Shown: positions 1 to 8,793, numbered from the stretch's first letter. The stretch: 64,000 nt of DNA from UBA3537 sp965658025 (GCA_965658025.1 CBFHQL010000001.1:62001-126000), one strand, 5' to 3'. The notes: generated by a model from the letters alone, not told the origin. Numbers and translations: made by a program.

Positions 1-2
1 GT

Positions 3-50
3 GGTGATGTTGAAAAGGTAACTGTTGTTTTGGAACAAAATCGAGCTTAA
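3..50 (+). CDS. C-terminal end of an unidentified gene (partial)
   Basis: An open frame enters from the left edge in the third reading frame and ends at a TAA at 48-50; it encodes GDVEKVTVVLEQNRA. Its stop overlaps the stop of the converging lipid kinase gene by three bases, an arrangement seen at other convergent gene ends in this window. Only 15 residues are visible, so no family can be named. It may simply be chance open frame; the compact gene packing makes a real gene end more likely than not. Confidence 0.4.
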   Translation, partial: GDVEKVTVVLEQNRA

Positions 51-946
51 AGCTCCGGAACAATAACATTTAGCGCCGCTTTTCTCACTGAGATTTCAAG
101 CTCTTTTGAATCAATGGTTACAGACTCTCCATCAAGCTGAATAAGGAAGTGGTCTTCTTCTTTATTGATAACACCCATCTTTTTTGTTAAAAAATATTCT
201 GCTTTTTTGAATTTTTTGTTTCTAAAAAAAATAATTTGTGTGGCGAATTTTAATATTTGAAAAAAAGAAAGTTGATTGGTTAATACAACATCTAGTTTGC
301 CGTCCTGTAAAGATGCTTGGGGCGTAAAAGACATATTATACCCCATTTCGTTTGAGTTAGATATGAATAAAACGAAGGGGGTAATTGTTTTTTTAAAATC
401 CCCAATTTCAAGGTCTACTTTTAAAGATGGGGGTTGGGACCATACTGCTTTTAAAGTAGCACGAAAATATGATATAAATTGACGCTTCTTAAGTCCAGCA
501 TAATAATTAACGACTTTAGCTCCGACACCAATACTCATGTTGCTAAAGAATAAATATTCGTTAACGACTCCGACATCTATTTTAATTGAGTTACAGCTCT
601 TTATAGTTTCTAATGCTTTCAACAACTCGTTGGGTATGTTTAGGTGTGCTGCTAATCCATTACCAGAACCAAATTTTATTATCCCTAAAGGTATTTGTGT
701 GTTGACTAGTTGTGTAGCAACTTCGTTAACAGTACCATCTCCACCACAAGCGACAATAATATCAGCACTTTCTTTTATGGACCGTTTGGTCAGTGAAGAA
801 ATATTATTTTCATGTTGCGATACTTTTAAAACCACCTCATAATCTTGGTCTTTAAATACCGACGATATAAGGTCAAGATTTAGATGGTTTTGACCTTTGC
901 CAGAAATTGGGTTTAGAATAAAATGTATGCTTTTTTTTGTGTTCAA
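47..946 (-). CDS. Diacylglycerol/lipid kinase family protein (YegS/BmrU type)
   Basis: A 299-residue protein of the diacylglycerol-kinase catalytic family, which phosphorylates lipid hydroxyls with ATP at the inner membrane. Seen: an N-terminal NPxSGxG motif at residues 12-18, the nucleotide-binding GGDGT at 68-72, and GSGNGLA at 93-99 in place of the GTGND common in other phyla. The C-terminal half fits the beta-sandwich domain of the family. There is no transmembrane segment, as expected for soluble YegS-like kinases. It converges on a gene end at the left edge and is transcribed away from tRNA-Cys. The lipid substrate cannot be read from the sequence. Confidence 0.88.
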   Translation of the reverse strand: MNTKKSIHFILNPISGKGQNHLNLDLISSVFKDQDYEVVLKVSQHENNISSLTKRSIKESADIIVACGGDGTVNEVATQLVNTQIPLGIIKFGSGNGLAAHLNIPNELLKALETIKSCNSIKIDVGVVNEYLFFSNMSIGVGAKVVNYYAGLKKRQFISYFRATLKAVWSQPPSLKVDLEIGDFKKTITPFVLFISNSNEMGYNMSFTPQASLQDGKLDVVLTNQLSFFQILKFATQIIFFRNKKFKKAEYFLTKKMGVINKEEDHFLIQLDGESVTIDSKELEISVRKAALNVIVPEL

Positions 947-992
947 GAGTTTTGTTTGATTTGTATGTTTTAGGTATTAATTTTTATTTCTC

Positions 993-1022
993 TTGTGTGT
1001 CCTGTTTTTTTACGTAAATTTG
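993..1022 (+). promoter_or_regulatory. Promoter of tRNA-Cys, Bacteroidota type
   Basis: TTG at 993-995, a 19-base spacer, and TAAATTTG at 1015-1022 match the Bacteroidota sigma-A pattern (TTG, 17-23 bases, TAnnTTTG). The tRNA starts 11 bases after the -7 element, so the primary transcript would carry only a few extra 5' bases. This is one of the cleanest promoter matches in the window. Confidence 0.75.
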
Positions 1023-1033
1023 CAATCCTTTTT

Positions 1034-1107
1034 GGCGTCTTGGCCGAGTGGCTAGGCAGAGGTCTGCAAAACCTTTTACAGCGGTTCGAATCCGCTAGAC
1101 GCCTCCA
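1034..1107 (+). tRNA. tRNA-Cys (anticodon GCA)
   Basis: A 74-base cloverleaf is readable. The acceptor GGCGTCT at 1034-1040 pairs with AGACGCC at 1097-1103. The anticodon stem 1059-1063/1071-1075 encloses a seven-base loop with GCA at 1066-1068. The T arm carries the usual GTTCGAATC loop. The discriminator base is T (1104), the expected identity element for cysteine tRNAs, and CCA is encoded at 1105-1107. It has a short D-arm (GGCCGAGTGGCTAGGC). A promoter lies just upstream and a terminator hairpin just downstream, so it is a single-gene transcription unit. Confidence 0.97.
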
Positions 1108-1112
1108 AAAAT

Positions 1113-1140
1113 AAAAACCACAACCTCGTTGTGGTTTTTT
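1113..1140. terminator. Bidirectional intrinsic terminator (tRNA-Cys / LysE gene)
   Basis: AAAAACCACAAC (1113-1124), a CTC loop and GTTGTGGTTTTT (1128-1139) form a 12-base-pair stem flanked by A and T runs. Read on the plus strand it ends the tRNA-Cys transcript with a T tract. Read on the minus strand it lies at the very end of the LysE-family gene and gives that transcript a U tract too. Confidence 0.85.
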
Positions 1141-1808
1141 TATCTAATTTCTTCTATAATTTGTGTTGGGTTTAGTTTGTCTTTAGGTAAAAATCCTTTT
1201 GTTATTAGGGTTATACCGCTAATGATTAATAATATACCTAAGGCTTTTTTTATATTCAAAATCAATCCAGTTGTTAGATAGCTCTTTAGTCGTTTTGCTA
1301 ATAAAATCTTTATAATATCCGTAAAAAAATATGCGAGAATTAATGTACAAAAAAAGATTAAGAAACGATTTATATTTCCTTCTAGGTTTGGTCCTACAAC
1401 AATGATTATTCCTAGCCAAAATACTAGAACCCCAATGTTTATAAAGTTCAATAAAAAACCCTTCATAAACAATTGAAAATAATTGTTTTTAATTGGTGCT
1501 TTTAGATTAGTTTCTAAATCTGATTTTTTGGTTTTTTTGGAGAAAATCACAACACCATAAACAGTTAATAATGTTCCTCCAAAAATATAGAGACCGGGTT
1601 GGTTACTTAAGTTTTCTAAAAGTTGATAGCTACTAAAATATGCTAATAAAATGAAGAAAATATCGGCAACAATTACTCCTAAATCAAATGCAACAGCTGC
1701 TCTAAACCCTTTTACAATACTCGTTTCTAAAAGCACAAAAAACACCGGTCCTATCATAAAAGATAAAAAGAATCCTAACGGTATGGCTGCTTGTATATCT
1801 TCTAACAC
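1140..1808 (-). CDS. LysE family translocator
   Basis: A 222-residue inner-membrane protein of the LysE/RhtB amino-acid exporter superfamily. The N-terminus has the family pattern: a first hydrophobic segment with I-P-L-G-F-F-L-S-F then M-I-G-P-V-F-F at about residues 20-25, followed by a basic K-G-F-R-A-A turn. About six transmembrane segments are visible, with a lysine-rich cytoplasmic loop at about 95-110. Family members export amino acids or similar small molecules; the substrate here is unknown. The stop codon overlaps the terminator stem. Six bases separate it from the upstream GIN-domain gene, so the two are probably co-transcribed, possibly with rnr. Confidence 0.85.
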   Translation of the reverse strand: MLEDIQAAIPLGFFLSFMIGPVFFVLLETSIVKGFRAAVAFDLGVIVADIFFILLAYFSSYQLLENLSNQPGLYIFGGTLLTVYGVVIFSKKTKKSDLETNLKAPIKNNYFQLFMKGFLLNFINIGVLVFWLGIIIVVGPNLEGNINRFLIFFCTLILAYFFTDIIKILLAKRLKSYLTTGLILNIKKALGILLIISGITLITKGFLPKDKLNPTQIIEEIR

Positions 1809-1814
1809 TTGAAG

Positions 1815-2486
1815 TTAATCTTTAAAAATAATGCGTCCTCCAAAAAGTTTATTTTGTTTCAATTGTTTTGGTGTTCCATAAATCAAAACATCACCCCCTG
1901 AGAAAATCTTCACGTCCAAAACTTTTACTGTATTAACTTTTGCAACCCCTCCTGCTTTTATAAATAATGATGTATGTTGTGCTTCTGTTTTACTGCCATT
2001 ATATTGACCACCTGTTCTAATATTGAGCTGCTGTCTTTCTGTGTTTCCGATAGTTTTTACAACACCACCTGTCACACTTTTTACTATGAGTAGCTTTGTA
2101 TTAACTTGAGCAGATATTTGTCCTCCCTCTTGTGTTTTTAATTCTAATTCGTACTGTTTTATGGGGTCTTTTGCTGTAATGATTGCTCCCTCATTCGCAT
2201 CTATCTTATCAACAGATGTATAATAAAGTTTAACTTTTGTGTCTTCTCCGTTAAACATTTTATCTAATTTCAATCTAATTTTTAAAGTATTGTTTTTTTG
2301 TACAATTCTAACATCTTGTGAGTTTTCTCCTGAAATCACAATTTTGTTTTGATCAGATTTAATAAGCTCTACATTAATAAGGTCATATACTTTAAGTTCA
2401 GAGAATTCTCCGAGGGTTTTTGTAATTGGTGTTTGCGCAAATATTTGTGTGCAAACCAGTAAGGAAATAAAAAATAACTTTTTCAT
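1815..2486 (-). CDS. Head GIN domain-containing protein (DUF2807)
   Basis: A 223-residue exported protein. Residues 1-17 are a signal peptide (MKKLF, hydrophobic core, then QIFAQ). The rest is the right-handed beta-helix-like DUF2807 domain: an N-terminal F-x-E-L-K-V-Y motif followed by short repeating beta segments rich in G, S, T and V. Such proteins are common in Bacteroidota and likely face the periplasm or outer surface. Their function is unproven, and the name 'auto-transporter adhesin' is only domain-derived. It lies 10 bases downstream of rnr and 6 bases upstream of the LysE gene. Confidence 0.82.
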   Translation of the reverse strand: MKKLFFISLLVCTQIFAQTPITKTLGEFSELKVYDLINVELIKSDQNKIVISGENSQDVRIVQKNNTLKIRLKLDKMFNGEDTKVKLYYTSVDKIDANEGAIITAKDPIKQYELELKTQEGGQISAQVNTKLLIVKSVTGGVVKTIGNTERQQLNIRTGGQYNGSKTEAQHTSLFIKAGGVAKVNTVKVLDVKIFSGGDVLIYGTPKQLKQNKLFGGRIIFKD

Positions 2487-2496
2487 ATTTATAAAT

Positions 2497-4659
2497 TTAG
2501 GTTAGAATAAAATCTAAGTGTCTTTTTAATAAATCAGCTTTCTTAACTTTAACGTGCACTTGATCGCCTAGTTGATATTTGTTTTTGGTACGCTCACCTA
2601 CAAGTGCATAATTATCTTGATCAAAAGTATAATAATCTCCGCTTATATCCTTAATTCTTACCATACCTTCACATTTGTTTTCAATAACTTCTACATACAT
2701 ACCCCATTCTGTTACTCCTGAAATAACCCCAAGAAAAGAGGTGTCTTTTTTGTTTTGCATGTATTTTATCTGCATATATTTTATCGAATCGCGTTCTGCT
2801 TTTGTTGCTAAATTCTCCATAGCAGAAGAATGTTTACATTTTTCCTCGTATACATTTTCAGATGCTGATTTGTTTCCATCTAGGTAATATTGCAACAAAC
2901 GGTGTGCCATAACGTCGGGATATCGTCGAATAGGGGATGTAAAATGACTATAAAAATCAAAAGATAGACCATAATGGCCAATATTGTTTGTTGAATATTC
3001 TGCTTTACTCATACAACGAATAGCTAATGTATCGACTAAGTTTTGTTCTTTTTTTCCCACAACATTTACTAATAATTTATTTAAGGAAGAACTAATTTGG
3101 TTAGGGTCTTTTAGATTAAGTTGATGTCCAAACTGAGAAACAACACGTTGCAAGATTTCTAATTTTTGTTGGTCAGGAACATCATGTATTCTGTAAATAA
3201 ATGTTTTCTTAGGGGATTGTTTTCCTATAAATTCTGCCACTTTTTTGTTCGCTAATAACATGAATTCTTCTATAAGTTTATTAGCATCTTTTGATGTTTT
3301 AAAATAAACGTTTTTGGGTTCATTTGTTGAAGATAAATTGAATTTTACTTCCATTTTATCAAAAGAAATAGCACCATTATTCATACGTTCCGACCTTAAA
3401 ATTTTAGCTAATTCATCTAATTTTAAAATCGCTTCTTTAATTGGTTTTGAAATGGTATGTGTGTTTTTATTTAAAGCTATATTTTCTGGTATTGTAGTGT
3501 CTTGTGTTTCTATAATATGTTGCGCTTCTTCATAACTGAAACGAGCGTCGCTATAAATAACTGTTCTTCCAAACCATTGATCTATTAATTCTGCTTTTTT
3601 ATTAAGTTCAAAGACAGCAGAAAATGTATATTTTTCCTCATGTGGGCGTAAAGAACATGCATTGTTTGATAACACTTCAGGGAGCATAGGTACAACGCGA
3701 TCCACGAGATAAACTGAAGTTGCGCGTTCATAAGCTTCATCGTCTAAAATTGTACCCTCTTTTAAATAATGGGAAACATCTGCTATGTGAATTCCTATCT
3801 CATAATTTCCATTCTTAAGAACTTTAAAAGACAGTGCATCATCAAAATCTTTAGCATCTTTTGGATCAATAGTAAAGGTTAATGTTTGACGCATATCGCG
3901 TCTTTTTTTTATTTCTTCTTCTGTTATAGAAGTATCTAAAGCATTTGCAAAATCTTCTATTTCTTTTTCAAATTGATGTGGAAGACCATATGCAGCGAGT
4001 ATAGCATGTATTTCGGTTTGATGATCTCCTGCATCTCCTAAAACGTCTATAACTTTTCCTGTTGGACAATCTGCTTTTGAAGGCCATTCTACAATTTTTA
4101 CTAAAACTTTTTGACCTTCTTTTGCATTTTTAATTTTCTTTAATGGTACATATATATCTACGGGCATTTTCTTGTTGTCAGGTATAACAAATGCAAAGTT
4201 TTTATTGATTTGAATAACGCCTACATATTCTGTTTTTGAGCGTTTTGTTATTTGTATTATTTCTCCTTCAAATCTTCCTTTCTTTTTTCTATTTAAAATA
4301 TAAAATTCTACTTCGTCTCCATAAAGGGCACCCATTGTTTTGTTTGACGGAATAAAAACATCTTCTTCAAAATCTTCAGAAATCACATAACCAGATCCTC
4401 GTGCGCTGAGGTCAAAAACACCAGAGTAATATTTATCCTTCTTTTTTATTTTATAAACACCTCTTTTGGTTTCTTCTATTTGGTTGGAAATCATTAGATA
4501 ATGAATACATTCTATAACCTCTGCTCTTCTTCTTGGATTATGTACTCCAAGCTTCATAGAAATTTGTTTGTAATTTAAAGATGGGGAAGTATTAAGTATA
4601 GAAAGAATGCGCGAAGTATGCTTTTTGAAAGCACTTGACTTTTTTTGTTTTTTTGGCAT
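2497..4659 (-). CDS. rnr: Ribonuclease R
   Basis: A 720-residue 3'-to-5' exoribonuclease of the RNB/RNase II family, which degrades structured RNA in the cytoplasm. Domains in order: an N-terminal helix-turn-helix-like region (about 1-70), two cold-shock/OB domains (about 75-215), the RNB catalytic domain with its metal-binding motif DPKDAKDFDDA at residues 265-275, and a C-terminal S1 domain (about 635-720). The length is normal for Bacteroidota RNase R. A TAATTTTG -7-type element lies 20 bases before the start. Two smaller genes follow closely downstream and may be co-transcribed. Confidence 0.96.
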   Translation of the reverse strand: MPKKQKKSSAFKKHTSRILSILNTSPSLNYKQISMKLGVHNPRRRAEVIECIHYLMISNQIEETKRGVYKIKKKDKYYSGVFDLSARGSGYVISEDFEEDVFIPSNKTMGALYGDEVEFYILNRKKKGRFEGEIIQITKRSKTEYVGVIQINKNFAFVIPDNKKMPVDIYVPLKKIKNAKEGQKVLVKIVEWPSKADCPTGKVIDVLGDAGDHQTEIHAILAAYGLPHQFEKEIEDFANALDTSITEEEIKKRRDMRQTLTFTIDPKDAKDFDDALSFKVLKNGNYEIGIHIADVSHYLKEGTILDDEAYERATSVYLVDRVVPMLPEVLSNNACSLRPHEEKYTFSAVFELNKKAELIDQWFGRTVIYSDARFSYEEAQHIIETQDTTIPENIALNKNTHTISKPIKEAILKLDELAKILRSERMNNGAISFDKMEVKFNLSSTNEPKNVYFKTSKDANKLIEEFMLLANKKVAEFIGKQSPKKTFIYRIHDVPDQQKLEILQRVVSQFGHQLNLKDPNQISSSLNKLLVNVVGKKEQNLVDTLAIRCMSKAEYSTNNIGHYGLSFDFYSHFTSPIRRYPDVMAHRLLQYYLDGNKSASENVYEEKCKHSSAMENLATKAERDSIKYMQIKYMQNKKDTSFLGVISGVTEWGMYVEVIENKCEGMVRIKDISGDYYTFDQDNYALVGERTKNKYQLGDQVHVKVKKADLLKRHLDFILT

Positions 4660-5081
4660 TATAGCTTTTTGATTATAACAAAATTACAATTTTAATTATG
4701 GCTTTTGTTAGCTTAAAATGAACTTTATCCACATTATACATCATAAATATATTTTTTTTATAAATTTTAAAATCTAATTTGTTATTATGATTGCTTGTTA
4801 ATAGCTGTAATAACTTTAATTTTTTTTAAAATACTATCTGTTAACTATTTAAATTTTTAATAATTAGAATGTTTATAACCTTACTTAAATTTTAAATAAG
4901 TTACTCATTAAAAATAATAAGTAAAGTTTGATAGTATAATTTTTTTGTTATTATGAAATTATTTCATTCATTCTAATTATTTTTTTTATAAACTATGTTT
5001 ATTTATCAACAGGATATAAATAAAGGAATTAACAGTGTTATTTTTTTGTAAGTTTACACATCTTCAATAAATTATAAATAA
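4660..5081. other. 422-base AT-rich intergenic region with DnaA-box-like sites
   Basis: This is the only gene-free stretch over 300 bases. It separates divergent rnr and rpiB. It is extremely AT-rich with long T and A runs. It holds one perfect DnaA-box consensus, TTATCCACA, at 4725-4733 and one single-mismatch copy, TTATCAACA, at 5003-5011. A TAATTTTG -7 element for rnr lies at 4679-4686 (minus) and a weak one, TAAGTTTA, at 5049-5056 before rpiB. I see no open reading frame, tRNA or strong hairpin. Whether it has a replication role is open; a single perfect box is near chance expectation in a window of this size and composition. Confidence 0.5.
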
Positions 5082-5516
5082 ATGAAAATTGCTATAGGAA
5101 ACGACCACGCTGGAACAGATTATAAATTCAAAATTGTTGCACACCTTAAATCCAAAAATATAGAGGTAATAAATCATGGAACTGATGATAATGAAAGTGT
5201 TGATTATCCAGATTTTGTTCATCCCGTTGCAAAAGATGTGGAGCAAAAAAAAGTTGATTTAGGTATTTTATTATGTGGAAGCGCAAATGGTGTTGCAATG
5301 ACAGCAAATAAATACCAAAACATTAGGGCGGGATTATGTTGGAATAATGAAATCGTATCATTAATAAAACAACACAACAATGCAAATATTTTATGTATTC
5401 CTGCTCGATATACAACTGAAGAAGAAATAATTACAATGGTAGATACCTTTATAAATACAGATTTTGAAGGCGGTAGACATCAGCGAAGAGTAAATAAGAT
5501 TCCAAGTTGTTATTAA
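5082..5516 (+). CDS. rpiB: Ribose 5-phosphate isomerase B
   Basis: A 144-residue enzyme of the LacAB/RpiB family, interconverting ribose 5-phosphate and ribulose 5-phosphate in the non-oxidative pentose phosphate pathway. Seen: the N-terminal IGNDHAG motif (residues 5-11), the YPDF motif near 42-45, the catalytic cysteine Cys65 in L-C-G-S-A-N-G, and the C-terminal G-G-R-H-x-R-R phosphate-binding stretch. The length matches the family. It is the first gene of a two-gene plus-strand unit; the acetyltransferase gene begins 12 bases after its stop. Confidence 0.94.
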   Translation: MKIAIGNDHAGTDYKFKIVAHLKSKNIEVINHGTDDNESVDYPDFVHPVAKDVEQKKVDLGILLCGSANGVAMTANKYQNIRAGLCWNNEIVSLIKQHNNANILCIPARYTTEEEIITMVDTFINTDFEGGRHQRRVNKIPSCY

Positions 5517-5528
5517 CCCTTATGATTT

Positions 5529-5975
5529 ATGTTACCAATTGTTGTAAAATCATTTAAGGAACTTTCAAAATTAGAACTATATAATATTCTAAGACTCAGA
5601 GCGGAGGTTTTTATTGTAGAACAAAATTGCATTTATCAAGATATTGATAATAAAGACCATAAAGCTCATCATGTTATGTTGTTGAAAGAAGAAAGTATTA
5701 TTGGTTACACGCGAATTTTTGGTCCTGGTGATTACTTTGATGAAGCAAGTATTGGTCGTGTTGTTATTTCCGAAAATGAACGACATAATAATTATGGATC
5801 AGATCTAATGAACGCTTCTATAAATTTCATTCATAATCAACTTCAAGAACAAGTTATAAAAATATCCGCGCAGTGCTATTTAGAAAAGTTTTATAAAGGT
5901 TTAGGTTTTATTCCAAAAGGAGAATCTTACTTAGAAGATGGTATACCGCATGTTGCGATGTTACTTAAACAATAA
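5529..5975 (+). CDS. GNAT family N-acetyltransferase, ElaA-like
   Basis: A 148-residue acetyl-CoA-dependent N-acetyltransferase resembling ElaA. The diagnostic N-terminal R-x-E-V-F-I-V-E-Q-N-C-x-Y-Q-D-I-D stretch (about residues 24-41) is present, followed by the GNAT core with I-G-R-V-V-I and a Y-G-S-D-L pantetheine-binding turn. The acceptor substrate of this family is not established. The stop lies three bases from the stop of the converging OmpA-family gene, so the 3' ends are tightly packed. It is probably co-transcribed with rpiB. Confidence 0.85.
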   Translation: MLPIVVKSFKELSKLELYNILRLRAEVFIVEQNCIYQDIDNKDHKAHHVMLLKEESIIGYTRIFGPGDYFDEASIGRVVISENERHNNYGSDLMNASINFIHNQLQEQVIKISAQCYLEKFYKGLGFIPKGESYLEDGIPHVAMLLKQ

Positions 5976-5978
5976 AAT

Positions 5979-6812
5979 TTATTTTTTTATATACGTTATT
6001 TCAATTTCTACCCTACGGTCAAATTTAGGGTCACCACCTAATGGATACTTATGTTTTAAACCAACGTATTTCATTCTTTTTTTAGCAACACCATTTTTTA
6101 TTAAATATTCATAAATATAACGTGCACGCGCAAAAGATAAATTTCTTTTTCCTGTCCCTCTATCTACCGCATCTCTACCGTATGCTGTACAACACACATG
6201 ACCTTTTATAGTAAAATATATATCGTTTTTATCACGAAGTGTTCTAGCTATTTTCTCAAGAACAGGTATTGATTCTTCAAGAACATAACTATAGCCTGTT
6301 CTAAACAATATTTTATCTAAAACAATTTTATCCCCAACTCTTAATTCACTTTCTAAAGTGATGGGTTTTTTACGGTCATCTTCAACGTTCTTAGGTTTTT
6401 CTTTTTTAGGTATATTATATTCTACCTCTATTTCAACTTTTCGATTCAAACCTCTAATTACATTTAAATCTTCAGTAGCAATTATTTTTAATAATATTTC
6501 TCCTTTTCCATCGACATTACTAATGAGTTCTTCTTTTATTCCAGTTGATGAAAAAATTTGTTTTATAGCATCAGCCCGATTTTGTGAAAGATTTAAATTA
6601 TAATGATCCGAACCACGATCATCACAAAAACCATATATAGATATTCTTTTTATTTTTTTCAGTTGAAGACTCTGGATAAAAAACAAAAGTCTATTTTTTT
6701 CAGTTTCCAAAACCTCATATTTATCGGTTTCAAAATAAACCACATGTTTTTGGTTTGATTGGGCAATCAAACTATTAAAAGAAACAATTAAAAAGAAAAT
6801 CAATTTTGGCAT
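5979..6812 (-). CDS. OmpA family protein with two OmpA-like domains
   Basis: A 277-residue exported protein. Residues 1-17 are a signal peptide. Two OmpA-type peptidoglycan-binding domains follow, roughly 25-133 and 165-277; each has the Y-G-F-C-D-D-R-G-S or G-H-V-C-C-T-A-Y-G type loop and the N-R-A-D-A-I-K or A-R-A-R-Y-I-Y helix. There is no room for a beta-barrel. The second domain keeps D-R-R-V-E-I-E-I near its end, as peptidoglycan-binding members do. It probably tethers the envelope to peptidoglycan. It is the last gene of the minus-strand block, 17 bases after the S41 peptidase gene. The paired cysteines in the second domain's loop are unusual. Confidence 0.85.
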   Translation of the reverse strand: MPKLIFFLIVSFNSLIAQSNQKHVVYFETDKYEVLETEKNRLLFFIQSLQLKKIKRISIYGFCDDRGSDHYNLNLSQNRADAIKQIFSSTGIKEELISNVDGKGEILLKIIATEDLNVIRGLNRKVEIEVEYNIPKKEKPKNVEDDRKKPITLESELRVGDKIVLDKILFRTGYSYVLEESIPVLEKIARTLRDKNDIYFTIKGHVCCTAYGRDAVDRGTGKRNLSFARARYIYEYLIKNGVAKKRMKYVGLKHKYPLGGDPKFDRRVEIEITYIKK

Positions 6813-6829
6813 ACTTCAATATATTCAAT

Positions 6830-8461
6830 TTATTTTAAAAGTGAATAATACCTTGGTGAATCTTTAAGAATAGATTTTGCTTCCTGTATAGCGGTATTTT
6901 TTGATAATGAATATTGATACATCCCCTCTCTGTAAAAATTACGCTTAACAATTTCTTCAGACAGTTGCCACAGGATTCTTTTCTTTGATTGATTAAAAAC
7001 TAATTTTTTTTCTATTTCTAAAGATTTACGAATGTTTTCTAAAGAAGCACTTATGTTGTTTAAATCTTCTTCTTCACTATAATCAAAAGCTTTTTTTAGA
7101 TGCTTTTCTGTGTTTGTATTTAACGAAAAACCTTCAGCAAAGCAATAGGTTTTAAATGCTTCAAAGATCGAAGGTTCTAATTCAAAGCTTTCCAGTTCAG
7201 TAATTGAATGTGTTGTACAGTAGTCGTTAGAGAAATTAAAAAACAGATTTTCGTTTTTAAGATTAGTAATAATATCAAACTTATCAATTGTGTTTATTGT
7301 GATATCGGGCTTTATTCCGCCCCCATCAAATACTGTTCGTCCATTTTTTGTTTTAAATGCTTTATAGTCTTCCTTTTTTGTTCTTTGTGCATTTCCACTC
7401 TCTAAGCGTTGTCCATAGTTTAAAGCTTGAATACATCGCCCAGAGGGTATAAAATATCGAGAAATAGTGATTTTAACTTGTGCGCCATAAGGTAGAGGTT
7501 TAGGTTGTTGCACAAGACCTTTACCAAAACTACGATTTCCTACAACTACTGCACGATCTAAATCTTGAAGAGCACCCGCCACAATTTCACTTGCTGATGC
7601 ACTTCGCTCATTGATAAGAACAATTAAGGGAATATCTTCGCTGATAGGTTGTTTTTGTGTAAAAAATTGGGTGTTGTATTGTTCAATATTTGATCGTGTT
7701 GAAACAATAAGTTGATTTTTTGGTACAAAAAGATTGACAATTTTTACTGCTTCTTGAAGCAACCCACCAGGGTTGTTTCTTAAATCAAGAATTAATCCTT
7801 TGGCTTCGTCAATGAGTAGAAATTTTAAAGCAAACTCTACTTCTTGAGCTGCACTTCTAGAAAAACGATCAAGCGCAATGTATCCAATCCCATCCTCAAG
7901 CATTTGGTATAGTGGTACTGCTTTTGGTTTTTCCTCACTTCTAATTAATTCTACTTCATTTTCTTTATCACCTCTTTTAAAAGTAACCTTTACGGTAGAA
8001 TTTTTCTTTCCTTTAAGCAATAGTTCTGCTTGTTGAAAAGAATCGGAGAGTGTTATACCATTAATTTTAATAATTTCATCACCAGCTTTTAGCCCAGCAT
8101 CATCTGCAGAAAACCCTTTAAAGGGCTCCTCTACAAATAGTTTTTTATCAATAACTTTCATCTTTGCACCAATCCCAACATAAACACCAGATTGATAAAT
8201 TTTTGCATTCTCAACATCTTGCTCACTGCTATAAACTGTGTAAGGATCTAGTTCTGAGAGCATATGCTTTACACCATCTTCCATAAGTTCTGCAGGATCT
8301 GTTTTATCTACATAACTCATATTAATTTCCTTAAAAAGCGTATTGTATATCTCTATTTGTTTTGCAATTTCAAAAAAATCGTAACGGAATCCTGTTAGTA
8401 CAACGGCAATAATAACCACAACCACTGTAAACCCTATATTTTTAATTAAAGAGCGATTCAT
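6830..8461 (-). CDS. S41 family C-terminal processing peptidase
   Basis: A 543-residue carboxyl-terminal processing protease (CtpA/Prc type). An N-terminal membrane anchor or signal spans about residues 8-24. A PDZ domain lies at about 95-170, with G-x-x-A-G-L-K-A-G-D near 121-128. The S41 domain (about 190-395) carries L-D-L-R-N-N-P-G-G (225-233), the catalytic serine region E-R-S-A-S-A-S-E (285-292) and the catalytic lysine Lys314 in S-F-G-K-G. About 150 extra C-terminal residues are helical. It would cleave periplasmic proteins near their C-termini. Its start overlaps the rnpA stop by four bases (ATGA), indicating translational coupling. Confidence 0.93.
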   Translation of the reverse strand: MNRSLIKNIGFTVVVVIIAVVLTGFRYDFFEIAKQIEIYNTLFKEINMSYVDKTDPAELMEDGVKHMLSELDPYTVYSSEQDVENAKIYQSGVYVGIGAKMKVIDKKLFVEEPFKGFSADDAGLKAGDEIIKINGITLSDSFQQAELLLKGKKNSTVKVTFKRGDKENEVELIRSEEKPKAVPLYQMLEDGIGYIALDRFSRSAAQEVEFALKFLLIDEAKGLILDLRNNPGGLLQEAVKIVNLFVPKNQLIVSTRSNIEQYNTQFFTQKQPISEDIPLIVLINERSASASEIVAGALQDLDRAVVVGNRSFGKGLVQQPKPLPYGAQVKITISRYFIPSGRCIQALNYGQRLESGNAQRTKKEDYKAFKTKNGRTVFDGGGIKPDITINTIDKFDIITNLKNENLFFNFSNDYCTTHSITELESFELEPSIFEAFKTYCFAEGFSLNTNTEKHLKKAFDYSEEEDLNNISASLENIRKSLEIEKKLVFNQSKKRILWQLSEEIVKRNFYREGMYQYSLSKNTAIQEAKSILKDSPRYYSLLK

Positions 8462-8793
8462 AAGTTTTTATGTTTTATTTTCTTAGCGATATTATGAAAT
8501 TTTCCCTCTATTTCTTCCCAATTAGGTATACTTTTACCAGTATAAATAGCCATGAAATTGTATGGCTTTTTTGTGTCTTTTATTGTATCAAACAAATGTA
8601 GTTCTGCAGCTGCACGCAGTTGTCTTTTTATACGGTTTCGCCGCACTGCTAACTTAAAGTTCCGCTTTCCAACAGAAACCCCAAACCCAGAGTTTTGACT
8701 TTCTAAATAAATTATCCTAAGCGGAAAATCATTGATAGAAGCACCTTCTTCAAATAGTCGTTCTATTTGTTTTTTACCTTTCAGTTTTTTCAC
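8458..8793 (-). CDS. rnpA: Ribonuclease P protein component
   Basis: A 111-residue basic protein that binds RNase P RNA and helps tRNA 5' maturation. The RNR signature is clear: K-L-A-V-R-R-N-R-I-K-R-Q-L-R at about residues 47-60, preceded by G-F-G-V-S-V-G-K-R-N-F. It overlaps the upstream M1 peptidase gene by 20 bases and the downstream S41 gene by 4, so it is embedded in a protease operon. In most bacteria rnpA sits next to rpmH near dnaA; rpmH is not in this window. Confidence 0.95.
   Translation of the reverse strand: MKKLKGKKQIERLFEEGASINDFPLRIIYLESQNSGFGVSVGKRNFKLAVRRNRIKRQLRAAAELHLFDTIKDTKKPYNFMAIYTGKSIPNWEEIEGKFHNIAKKIKHKNL

Noticed and set aside
5064..5246. Small minus-strand open frame across the rpiB start
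   Set aside because: It is antisense to conserved rpiB codons, has low-complexity content and no recognisable start context.
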